Assembly: GCA_039583705.1 (NCBI GenBank)
Contig: JAVKSM010000156.1
Location: 1-5,208, forward strand
Source of the DNA: JAVKSM01 sp039583705
Lineage (GTDB): Bacteria > Actinomycetota > Actinomycetes > Mycobacteriales > Pseudonocardiaceae
DNA: 5,208 nt
Direction of reading: 5' to 3'
Shown here piece by piece: positions 1-5,161 of this stretch. A program made the position numbers and the translations under genes. Within the stretch, counting starts at the first letter, position 1; each line of letters opens with the position of its first letter. The notes under the pieces are model-generated. The model saw only the letters and a list, made by a program, of their open reading frames with translations. It searched no databases and was not told the origin of the DNA.

Positions 1-139
1 CGAGCGGACCGGCTCCTGGCGGTGGGGGACGGCCAGCCCGCCCGAGGTTACGGCGGCACCGCCGACGTGGTGGGCCACGCCCGGGCGGCTCGGCATTCCC
101 GTCACCGTGGTGTGGCCACCAGGGGCGACCCGCGACTGA
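1..139 (+). pseudogene. 3' end of a frameshifted gene, possibly a SLOG/Rossmann-like protein
   Basis: Only the C-terminal end of a plus-strand gene lies in the window. Frame 1 reads RADRLLAVGDGQPARGYGG and then TADVVGHAR with strongly GC-biased third positions up to about base 84. After that the protein-like reading moves to frame 2, which gives RLGIPVTVVWPPGATRD and a TGA at 137-139. Removing one G from the run at 83-85 joins the two into one continuous, natural-looking C-terminus: a glycine-rich GYGGTADVV turn and helix, then a hydrophobic strand IPVTVVW. The pattern (AVxDG..., GGTADVV..AR..G.PVTVVWP) recalls the last alpha/beta unit of nucleotide-binding Rossmann/SLOG-type or stress-type proteins. 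That resemblance is from memory of patterns and is not certain. The frameshift may be a real mutation or a base-call error. The gene converges on the SDR remnant. Confidence 0.4.
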
Positions 140-152
140 CCCGACCATCCGT

Positions 153-166
153 CTGGCGCCGGCCAG
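153..166. terminator. small hairpin between two convergent genes
   Basis: CTGGC-gccg-GCCAG forms a perfect 5-bp stem with a 4-base loop in the 44-base gap between the stop codon at 137-139 and the opposing SDR stop at 184-186. There is no T-tract on either side. It could act as a weak bidirectional terminator, but a stem this short can arise by chance in such GC-rich DNA. Confidence 0.25.
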
Positions 167-183
167 TGGCGGTCCACCTGGTT

Positions 184-728
184 TCACTCGGGCATGGGGT
201 GGTAGAGGTTGCCCGGGCCGGGGGCCGCCCGGGACCGGCGGAACGCGGCGACGTTCATCACGGTGGGGACGACGCGAGCGTAGAGGCCGGGCGCGAGCGC
301 GTGTCCGACTTCGAGGAAGCGGCCGAACAGGCCGACGGTGCGTTGCCTGCGGGGGTGCTCGACGGAGCGGAGGATCGCGCGCACCACGCGCGCCGGGGCG
401 AGGGTGGGCGGCACCGGCCGCGGGGTGCGCCCGGTGTAGTTGCCGGCGTGTCGGAAGATCGGGGTGTCCACGGACTGCGGCAGGATCGTGCAGACGTGGA
501 TCCGGTGGGTCCGTCGGTCCAGGCGCAACGCTTCCTGCAAGCACTCCGAGAAGGCGCGGACCCCGAACCTGGAGACCACGTAGGAGCTGACGTAGGGGGA
601 GGTCACGCTGCCCCAGACGGAGGCGACGTTGACCAGCACGCCGCTGGCCTGCTCCCGGAAGCGCCCTGCCGATCCCGCTGGAGGCGCCGGTGACGACGAC
701 CGTGGACTCCCCCGATGCTGTGTGGCAC
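184..728 (-). pseudogene. SDR-family oxidoreductase, internally deleted and frameshifted
   Basis: This is the remnant of a classical short-chain dehydrogenase/reductase. On the minus strand a GTG at 728-726, preceded by GGAG (738-741) at 9 bases, reads MPHSIG. A run of five Gs (709-713) then breaks the frame. With one G fewer it continues to ESTVVV and the NAD(P)-binding motif TGASSGIGRA (about 668-694). Around 661-668 the sequence jumps, in a third frame, directly to FREQASGVLVNVASVWG, the strand carrying the catalytic Ser. It continues through the Y-x-x-x-K region and IHVCTILPQSVDTPIF to the C-terminus NLYHPMPE and TGA at 184-186. The cofactor-domain middle (NNAG region, of the order of 100 codons) is missing. 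About 22 + 158 codons remain; I recall complete relatives at roughly 280-330 aa. The catalytic Lys is Arg (SSYVVSRF, AGG at 568-570). The gene lies 39 bases downstream of the zinc dehydrogenase on the same strand, so the two probably formed an operon. The remnant cannot make an active enzyme. Confidence 0.85.
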
Positions 729-741
729 CCCGCGTGGCTCC

Positions 742-760
742 GTCGGTTGAGGTCGGTTGA
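742..760. repeat. 9-bp tandem direct repeat GTCGGTTGA x2
   Basis: GTCGGTTGA occurs at 742-750 and again at 752-760, a 10-bp period. It lies in the short gap between the zinc dehydrogenase stop and the SDR remnant's start region. No function is evident; it may be a small duplication. Confidence 0.5.
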
Positions 761-767
761 GAAGCGG

Positions 768-1961
768 TCAGGCCCCTGGCCGCAGCACGACCTTGATGCA
801 ACCGTCCCGCTTCTGCTGGAAGATCTCGTAGCCGTGGGGTGCCTGCTCCAGGGGTAGGTGGTGGGTGGCCAGGTCCTCGGTGCCCAGTGGGTCGGCGTCG
901 TCGAGGAGCAGCGGCATGATGTCGTCGATCCAGCGTTTCACGTGGCACTGGCCCATGCGGAGCTGGATGCCCTTGTCGAACATCTCCATCATCGGCATCG
1001 GGTCGAGCGCCCCGCCGTAGACGCCGACGATCGAGACCGTGCCGCCGCGCCGGACCGTGGAGATCGAGTCGGTGAGCGCGCCGAGCCGGTCGATGCCGAA
1101 CTTCTCGGCGAGCGGCGCTCCGACGGAGTCGGGCAGCAACGCCGCCATCTGCTGGCCGAGTCGCTCGAACGGGTTGCCGTGGGACTCCATGCCGACGGCG
1201 TCGATCACGCCGTCCGGGCCCCGCCCCCCGGTCTGCTCGATGATGGCGGCCGGGACGTCGTCGACGTCGTTGGCGTCGATCACCTCGATGCCGTGACGGC
1301 GGGCCAGGTCGAGCCGCTCCGGCACCAAGTCGACGCCGAAGACCCGCTCGGCGCCCTGGTGGCGGGCGATGCGGGCGCAGACCTGGCCAATCGCCCCCAG
1401 CCCGTAGATCGCGGCGGAGCCACCCTTGGGGATGTTCGCGTAGGCGACCGCCTGCCAGGAGGTGGGCAGGACGTCGGAAAGATAGGAGAAACGGTCGTCG
1501 GGGGGCCCTTCCGGCACCTGGATGGGGCCGAACTGGGCCTGCGGGACCCGCAGGTACTCGGCCTGGGCGCCGGGCACCTGACCGTAGAGCGTGGTGTAGC
1601 CGAACAGCGCCGCGCCCTTGCCCTGGTCGCGGACCTGCGTGGTCTCGCACTGGGCGAACAGTTGGCGTTCACACATCCAACAGCGTCCGCAGGAGATGTT
1701 GAACGGGATCACCACCCGGTCGCCGGGCCGGACGTGGTCGGCCGCCTCCGGGCCGACCTCCTCGACGATTCCCATCGGCTCGTGACCCAGGATGTCGCCG
1801 GGCTCCAGGAACGCCCCGAGCACCTCGTACAGGTGCAGGTCGGAGCCGCAGATGTTGGTGCTGGTGAGACGGACGATCGCATCGGTCGGCTGCTGGATCG
1901 TCGGGTCCGGCACGGTCTCCACCCGGACCTCCCGCTTGCCCTGCCATGTCAACGCCCGCAC
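768..1961 (-). CDS. Zinc-dependent alcohol/formaldehyde dehydrogenase-like MDR enzyme
   Basis: This 397-aa cytosolic medium-chain dehydrogenase should oxidise an alcohol or aldehyde adduct with NAD. Visible motifs are the catalytic-zinc ligands Cys38 (NICGSDLHLYE) and His60-Glu61 (GHEPMG), and a probable Asp163 (YLSDVLPT), the last as in the formaldehyde-dehydrogenase-like branch. The structural-zinc lobe has Cys91, Cys94, Cys97 and Cys105 (CGRCWMCERQLFAQC). The Rossmann motif GLGAIG (187-192) is followed by Asp211 at the end of the second strand, which favours NAD over NADP. Length is normal for the glutathione-independent FDH-like subgroup and nothing looks broken. The start is GTG, supported by GGAGG at 1969-1973, 7 bases upstream. 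The SDR remnant follows 39 bases downstream, so this was likely the first gene of an oxidoreductase operon. The exact substrate cannot be read from the sequence. The family call is secure; formaldehyde specificity is only inference. Confidence 0.93.
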   Translation of the reverse strand: MRALTWQGKREVRVETVPDPTIQQPTDAIVRLTSTNICGSDLHLYEVLGAFLEPGDILGHEPMGIVEEVGPEAADHVRPGDRVVIPFNISCGRCWMCERQLFAQCETTQVRDQGKGAALFGYTTLYGQVPGAQAEYLRVPQAQFGPIQVPEGPPDDRFSYLSDVLPTSWQAVAYANIPKGGSAAIYGLGAIGQVCARIARHQGAERVFGVDLVPERLDLARRHGIEVIDANDVDDVPAAIIEQTGGRGPDGVIDAVGMESHGNPFERLGQQMAALLPDSVGAPLAEKFGIDRLGALTDSISTVRRGGTVSIVGVYGGALDPMPMMEMFDKGIQLRMGQCHVKRWIDDIMPLLLDDADPLGTEDLATHHLPLEQAPHGYEIFQQKRDGCIKVVLRPGA

Positions 1962-1968
1962 CGGGACA

Positions 1969-1973
1969 CCTCC
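1969..1973 (-). promoter_or_regulatory. Ribosome binding site of the zinc dehydrogenase
   Basis: GGAGG on the minus strand lies 7 bases before the GTG at 1961-1959. It fixes that GTG as the start, because the protein then begins exactly where MDR enzymes do (MRALTWQGKREVRVE). Confidence 0.8.
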
Positions 1974-2187
1974 ACGTCGTCTGCTCGCACCACCGGCGGA
2001 ACCTCCGGCCGCCGGGCATCCGCTCCCTCGCCCGGTGGGCGTTCCCGCGGCGCTGGGGCATAAACCCTCGGCAGCGGATCACCACCGGCGACCCGTCGGC
2101 CTCCCACGGCAGCCGAGGAGCCCTCGCCAGTAGGTGACGAGCTGGACGAGCAATGTGAGCTGCCGCACACCTTCGGGTGGGTTTGCT

Positions 2188-2253
2188 GCTCACCACAGCC
2201 GGCAAGCCGCGCTGTAGCAGGACGTTCGCGTGAGGTGAGCGGGGCTTGCCGGC
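2188..2253. repeat. Two interlaced inverted repeats (11-bp and 7-bp arms)
   Basis: GCCGGCAAGCC (2198-2208) is perfectly complementary to GGCTTGCCGGC (2243-2253) across a 34-base spacer. A second pair, GCTCACC (2188-2194) and GGTGAGC (2234-2240), has its right arm inside that spacer. The two stems cross, so as RNA they could form a pseudoknot or two alternative structures; as DNA they could be paired operator sites. The region lies about 145-210 bases upstream of the 208-aa gene. The repeats are directly visible, while any function is inference. Confidence 0.6.
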
Positions 2254-2280
2254 GGGGCCGAGGGCAGGGAGGCTGTCATG

Positions 2281-2292
2281 GAAGGGACCTTC
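2281..2292. promoter_or_regulatory. Palindrome GAAGG-GA-CCTTC, possible operator
   Basis: This 5-bp perfect inverted repeat has a 2-base centre and sits about 105 bases upstream of the 208-aa gene. The embedded GGGACC resembles half of a DosR/DevR-type box (GGGAC...GTCCC), but the matching second half is missing, so assignment to that regulator is weak. It could equally be a chance palindrome. Confidence 0.2.
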
Positions 2293-2382
2293 GCCGACCG
2301 GCGCTCACCGAGGCGATCAGATACCCGGCAAGCACGCCGGACTTGAGGGGTCAGCCGATAGCACCGACGCATCGGCGCATCT

Positions 2383-2387
2383 GGAGG
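2383..2387 (+). promoter_or_regulatory. Ribosome binding site of the 208-aa gene
   Basis: GGAGG lies 9 bases before the ATG at 2397-2399 and 6 bases before an in-frame GTG at 2394-2396. It supports a start here over in-frame upstream candidates such as the one at 2235, whose extra 54 residues are Arg/Gly-rich and non-conserved in appearance. Confidence 0.75.
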
Positions 2388-2396
2388 TCGAGGGTG

Positions 2397-3023
2397 ATGA
2401 ACAAAGGTCCAGGTCTCCTGTCCCGCGTGCAGCGCACGCCCGAGGGCTTGCCGATGCTGGAATGGGGGTCGCACCGCAGTCCGAACGAGGGCGCGTGCCT
2501 CATGGAATACGTCTCCGTGCTCGCCGGCCTTCGCTTCAGCGACAACCCCCGCTGCACGCACCCGGCGCTGGCCCAGTTGGCCCGCCACGTGAACGATCAC
2601 GTCGTGAGCCAGCAGGTGCGCTGCCGGCTGGCCGGCTTCGCCCCGGATCTGATCGGCACAGCCAGCCGGGATCCTCGCGTCCCCCTCACGGTGGTGGCGG
2701 CCTGCCTGCGGGCCGCGCTGGCCACGCGCCCGGAGGGCCGCTACCTCAGGCACATGCTCGAGAGGGTCACCGTCCGCCTGGCCCGGCTGGACGATCCCCG
2801 GGGCAGCCGACGCGCGCGCTGCCGGGACGTGCTTCGGGAACCGGCGGCGGCGGCGGTCTCCTCGGCTTTCCGCCTGGCCCGCGACCACACCCACGACTTC
2901 GCCGGGCCCGGCCACGACCAGCAGTTGTGTGACATGCTCGGTCAGGCCATCGCCGACTGCCGGCACCTGCTGGCCGTGGACCGCGAGTCGGCCGACGGCA
3001 CCGTGGCACCGACCCGACGCTGA
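2397..3023 (+). CDS. Uncharacterised actinobacterial protein, 208 aa
   Basis: I do not recognise a named family. The start is the ATG at 2397, or the GTG directly before it, with GGAGG at 2383-2387. The N-terminal third looks the most constrained. It has LEWGSHRSP (21-29) followed by EGACLMEYVSVLAG (31-44), then FSDNPRCTHPALAQLARHVND (47-67). His26, Cys34, Cys53 and His55 are candidate functional or metal-binding residues. I recall similar openings in hypothetical proteins of other actinobacteria, but that memory is not proof. The rest is mostly helical and rich in Ala, Arg and Leu (about 68-195). No signal peptide or membrane segment is visible, so it is probably cytosolic. Codon use matches its intact neighbours. 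It is transcribed alone, divergent from the zinc dehydrogenase and convergent with the metal transporter 19 bases away. Coding status is fairly sure; function is unknown. Confidence 0.8.
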   Translation: MNKGPGLLSRVQRTPEGLPMLEWGSHRSPNEGACLMEYVSVLAGLRFSDNPRCTHPALAQLARHVNDHVVSQQVRCRLAGFAPDLIGTASRDPRVPLTVVAACLRAALATRPEGRYLRHMLERVTVRLARLDDPRGSRRARCRDVLREPAAAAVSSAFRLARDHTHDFAGPGHDQQLCDMLGQAIADCRHLLAVDRESADGTVAPTRR

Positions 3024-3042
3024 GCCACGTCGACCACCGCGA

Positions 3043-4074
3043 TCAGGGCTCTCCCCGGCGCGCCTCGCCGGGGGGCTTCGCGCAGTGGCCCCGGTCGCGG
3101 TCCCGGGGGCCGTCGCGGCTGATGGCGAGCAGCCGGTCGGGGGCGTGGTCGGCCTGCAGGGTGGTGTGGGTGATGCCGTGCTGCTCGTGCAGCAGGGTTT
3201 CCAGGTCGACACGGGCAGCGTGGCAGTCCCCGCCGGCACGGACCAGCACGTGCGCCGACAGCGCGGGCTGGCCGGAGGTGATGGTCCAGACGTGCAGGTC
3301 GTGGACCTCGACGACGTCGGGGTGGGCGGCGAGCTGGGCACCCAGCGCCGCCGGGTCGACCCCGGCGGGAGCGGCCTCCAGGAAGATGCGCCCGGACTCG
3401 CGCACCAGCCCGGCGCCGGCCCGCAGCATGAGGGCGACGACGACCAGGGAGGCGATCGCGTCGGCCGGGGCAAACCCGGTGGTCAGGATGACCACCCCGG
3501 CGGCGGCGGTGGCGAGGAAGGCGAACAGGTCGTTGCGGACGTGCGCGAAGGCGCCCCGCACGTTCAGGCTGCTCTGGTCCGCGCGGGCCAGACACCAGTT
3601 CGCGGCCAGGTTGACCAGCACCCCGACCAGCGCGGCGCCCAGCACAAGCGTGCCCGTCACCGGCGGTGGGCTCAGCAGCCGACGGATCGCCTCGTAGCCC
3701 AACCACACCGCCAACACCAGCAGCGTGATGCCGTTGGCCTGCGCGGAGAGGATCTCGGCCCGTTTCAGCCCATAGGTGTAAGCCCCGGACACGGGCCGAG
3801 CGGCCAGGCGCACGGCCACCAGCGCCAGGGCGAGGGCGGCGGCATCGGTGAGCATGTGCGCGGCGTCCGAGAGCAGCGCCAACGAACCGGCCACGAACCC
3901 GACGACGACCTCGCCTGCCAGGAACACCACGATCAACCCCAGGGCGGTCCCCAGCCAGCGCCGATCCGCGTCGCTCGACACCCCGTGACCGTGACCGTGA
4001 CCGTGACCCTGGCCCTGGCCGCGACCATGACCCCGGTCGGCATCGCCGCTGGCCGCGCCCGGCTGGTACCCCAC
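3043..4074 (-). CDS. CDF-family metal cation efflux transporter (CzcD/ZitB-like)
   Basis: This 343-aa inner-membrane antiporter should export divalent metal, most likely zinc, from the cytosol in exchange for protons. The His-rich N-terminus (15-31, GHGRGQGQGHGHGHGHG) is typical of CDF proteins and may bind metal. Hydrophobic segments start at about 41, 74, 113, 140, 183 and 205, giving the usual six TM helices. The transport site shows the paired HxxxD motifs: His73/Asp77 in TM2 (SDAAHMLTDAAAL) and His178/Asp182 in TM5 (HVRND). The C-terminal cytosolic domain has the family pattern HPDVVEVHDLHVWTITSG (251-268), followed by a short charged tail. The start is GTG; no strong ribosome binding site is seen, only a distant GAGGG. 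A second possible GTG start at Val32 would remove the His-rich tail. A good promoter lies 35-65 bases upstream with candidate operator repeats. The metal specificity is inferred from the family and not proved by the sequence. Confidence 0.93.
   Translation of the reverse strand: MGYQPGAASGDADRGHGRGQGQGHGHGHGHGVSSDADRRWLGTALGLIVVFLAGEVVVGFVAGSLALLSDAAHMLTDAAALALALVAVRLAARPVSGAYTYGLKRAEILSAQANGITLLVLAVWLGYEAIRRLLSPPPVTGTLVLGAALVGVLVNLAANWCLARADQSSLNVRGAFAHVRNDLFAFLATAAAGVVILTTGFAPADAIASLVVVALMLRAGAGLVRESGRIFLEAAPAGVDPAALGAQLAAHPDVVEVHDLHVWTITSGQPALSAHVLVRAGGDCHAARVDLETLLHEQHGITHTTLQADHAPDRLLAISRDGPRDRDRGHCAKPPGEARRGEP
3053..3073. terminator. GC-rich hairpin at a convergent gene junction
   Basis: CCCCGGCG (3053-3060) and CGCCGGGG (3066-3073) form a perfect 8-bp stem with a 5-base loop, extendable by a T-G wobble and one C-G pair. 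It lies 29 bases past the stop of the 208-aa gene, inside the last codons of the convergent transporter. There is no T-tract, which is common for actinobacterial terminators. It most likely serves the plus-strand gene. For the transporter it would lie just before the stop codon, an unusual position. Confidence 0.45.
3985..4032. repeat. Imperfect 6-bp tandem repeat coding for Gly-His/Gln/Arg
   Basis: Eight hexamers follow one another on the plus strand: GTGACC four times, CTGGCC twice, then GCGACC and ATGACC. On the minus strand they encode alternating Gly with His, Gln or Arg in the transporter's N-terminus. Because the unit is two codons, copy-number change by slippage keeps the frame and only alters the length of the His-rich tail. 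Confidence 0.85.
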
Positions 4075-4109
4075 CGCACCACCATTACCCTCGCCCGCCC
4101 TGATGACCC

Positions 4110-4139
4110 ATCCTATTCACAGTTCACTATGTAACTCAA
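4110..4139 (-). promoter_or_regulatory. Housekeeping-type promoter of the CDF transporter
   Basis: On the minus strand TTGAGT (-35, 4139-4134) and TAGGAT (-10, 4115-4110) are separated by 18 bases. TAGGAT matches the actinobacterial TAGRRT -10 consensus, and TTGAGT is close to TTGACR. Transcription would begin near 4103, giving a leader of about 30 bases before the GTG at 4074. The position directly upstream of the transporter in the intergenic gap supports the call. Confidence 0.6.
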
Positions 4140-4146
4140 CGTGAAC
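4116..4146. promoter_or_regulatory. TTCAC/GTGAA repeats overlapping the transporter promoter, candidate operator
   Basis: TTCAC occurs at 4116-4120 (within ATTCAC) and 4123-4127 as a direct repeat with 7-bp period. GTGAAC at 4141-4146 is an exact inverted copy of GTTCAC at 4122-4127, 13 bases away. The first two copies sit between the -35 and -10 of the transporter promoter, where a repressor such as an ArsR- or TetR-type metal sensor could block it. The repeats are visible; the regulator is unknown and not encoded in this window. Confidence 0.4.
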
Positions 4147-4198
4147 ACGACACCCGGTGCCGTCCGCAGCGCAATCCGCAGGTCATTACGCTGCGCCC

Positions 4199-5161
4199 AT
4201 GGCGGCGATCGCGGCCTGGCTGCGGGCCCGAACCGGGGTGCGGCTGCGCTCGGCGCTGGCCGCGGCGGTCGTGGTCGCCGTCGCGCTCTCGGCCGCGACG
4301 GCCGGTCTGGTGCTGGTGCTGAACCACTCGCTGCGCAGCTCGCTGCGGGCACAGGCGCAGCAGCAGGCCAGCGAGATCGCGGCGCGGCTGGCCGCCGACC
4401 GGCGCGGCGACACCGAGAACGACGCGCTGCGGGTCACCAGTCCCGACCGCACCGGCGTCGTTCAGGTGCTCGATGCCGACGGCCGCCTGCTCGCCGCGTC
4501 TCCGCCATTGGTGGGGCAGCCGCCGCTGGTGGCCGCCCGTCCGCCTCCTGGCGTAAGCGTGTCCGGTCCCAGCGCCGGTCCCAGCGTCAACGTGGCGGAC
4601 GGCGACGATCCGCGTTTCGAGGTGGCCGCGGTGGGAGTGGCCACGCTCGGTGGCCACCTGGTGGTGCTGGTCGGTGTGCCGCGCCAGCCGGTCGACGCCG
4701 CTGTCGGCACCGCGTTGCGGCTGGTGCTCGTCGGCTGCCCGCTGCTTGTCCTCGTCGCAGGGCTGGCGACCTACGGCTTCGCCGGCCGGGCACTACGGCC
4801 GGTCGAGGCGATCCGGGCCAGGGTGGTCGAGCTGACCGAGCACCGCGACCTCGCCCGCCGGGTACCAGTGCCGGCGGCGCGCGACGAAGTGGGCCGGCTG
4901 GCCGAGACGATGAACGAGATGCTCGCCCGGTTGGAGGTGGGCCAGGCCGAACAGCGCCGCTTCGTGGCCGACGCCAGCCACGAGCTGCGCAGCCCGTTGG
5001 CCACGCTCACCGCCGGACTGGACCTGGCGCAACGGCCAGGCGGGCTGACGGACGGGGCGGTCGCGGCCCTGCAGGCGCGGTCGGCAACGGCGCCCGACCA
5101 CTCGGCGGCCCCGGCCAGCCGATCACCCGTACAGCGTCCGGCAGGATGGGGCGACCGCTGA
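4199..5161 (+). pseudogene. Sensor histidine kinase lacking its ATP-binding domain
   Basis: The start is taken as the ATG at 4199, which gives a normal short cytosolic tail before TM1. An in-frame GTG at 4157 is possible; neither has a clear ribosome binding site. Numbered from 4199, TM1 is about 16-40. An extracytoplasmic sensor region (about 42-170) follows, with a Pro/Ser/Gly-rich stretch. TM2 is about 172-194 and the HAMP linker about 191-246 (RALRPVEAIRARV; DEVGRLAETMNEMLARL). The H-box is RRFVADASHELRSPLATLTA with His261 as phospho-acceptor. Kinase-like sequence ends near residue 293 (about base 5078), inside the dimerisation helix pair. The remaining tail is Ala/Ser/Pro-rich and unlike a kinase, and the N, G1, F and G2 boxes of the HATPase domain are absent in all frames before the window ends. 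The product could be phosphorylated at best by a partner kinase. No response-regulator gene is adjacent. Loss by rearrangement or an assembly join is likely. Confidence 0.8.

Larger units (their letters stand above)
1962..2393. other. 432-base divergent intergenic region
   Basis: This gap lies between the divergent starts of the zinc dehydrogenase (minus) and the 208-aa unknown gene (plus), so it must hold both promoters. I found no convincing -35/-10 pair for either. A TTTATG on the minus strand near 2060 is the only AT-rich spot and lacks a good -35. The region does hold two interlaced inverted repeats (2188-2253), a palindrome (2281-2292) and the ribosome binding sites of both genes. Open frames crossing it on either strand give low-complexity Arg/Pro/Gly-rich translations and do not look coding. 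Confidence 0.6.

Noticed and set aside
22..693. Long plus-strand open frame opposite the SDR remnant
   Set aside because: Its translation is Gly/Arg/Asp-rich without protein-like hydrophobic pattern beyond base 90, and the opposite strand has clear SDR motifs. It is an antisense shadow of GC-rich coding.
858..2063. 401-codon plus-strand open frame opposite the zinc dehydrogenase
   Set aside because: The minus strand encodes an intact dehydrogenase with all zinc ligands and the Rossmann motif. The plus-strand frame is the usual antisense by-product.
1669..2205. Minus-strand open frame extending upstream of the zinc dehydrogenase
   Set aside because: It overlaps the dehydrogenase start in another frame, is Arg/Pro/Gly-rich, and its frame within the enzyme region is clearly non-coding. 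I see no domain.
2190..3473. 427-codon minus-strand open frame spanning the unknown gene and the transporter end
   Set aside because: It crosses a convergent gene boundary, and its translation is low-complexity Pro/Ser/Arg/Thr. It is explained by GC-rich codon bias of the real genes.
3985..4020. Hexamer repeats as a CRISPR-like or iteron array
   Set aside because: The units are 6 bp with no spacers and lie in frame in the transporter's His-rich N-terminus, so they are a coding microsatellite.
2929..4134. 401-codon plus-strand open frame opposite the CDF transporter
   Set aside because: It is antisense to a gene with clear CDF HxxxD motifs and is Gly/Gln/Arg-rich with no hydrophobic segments.
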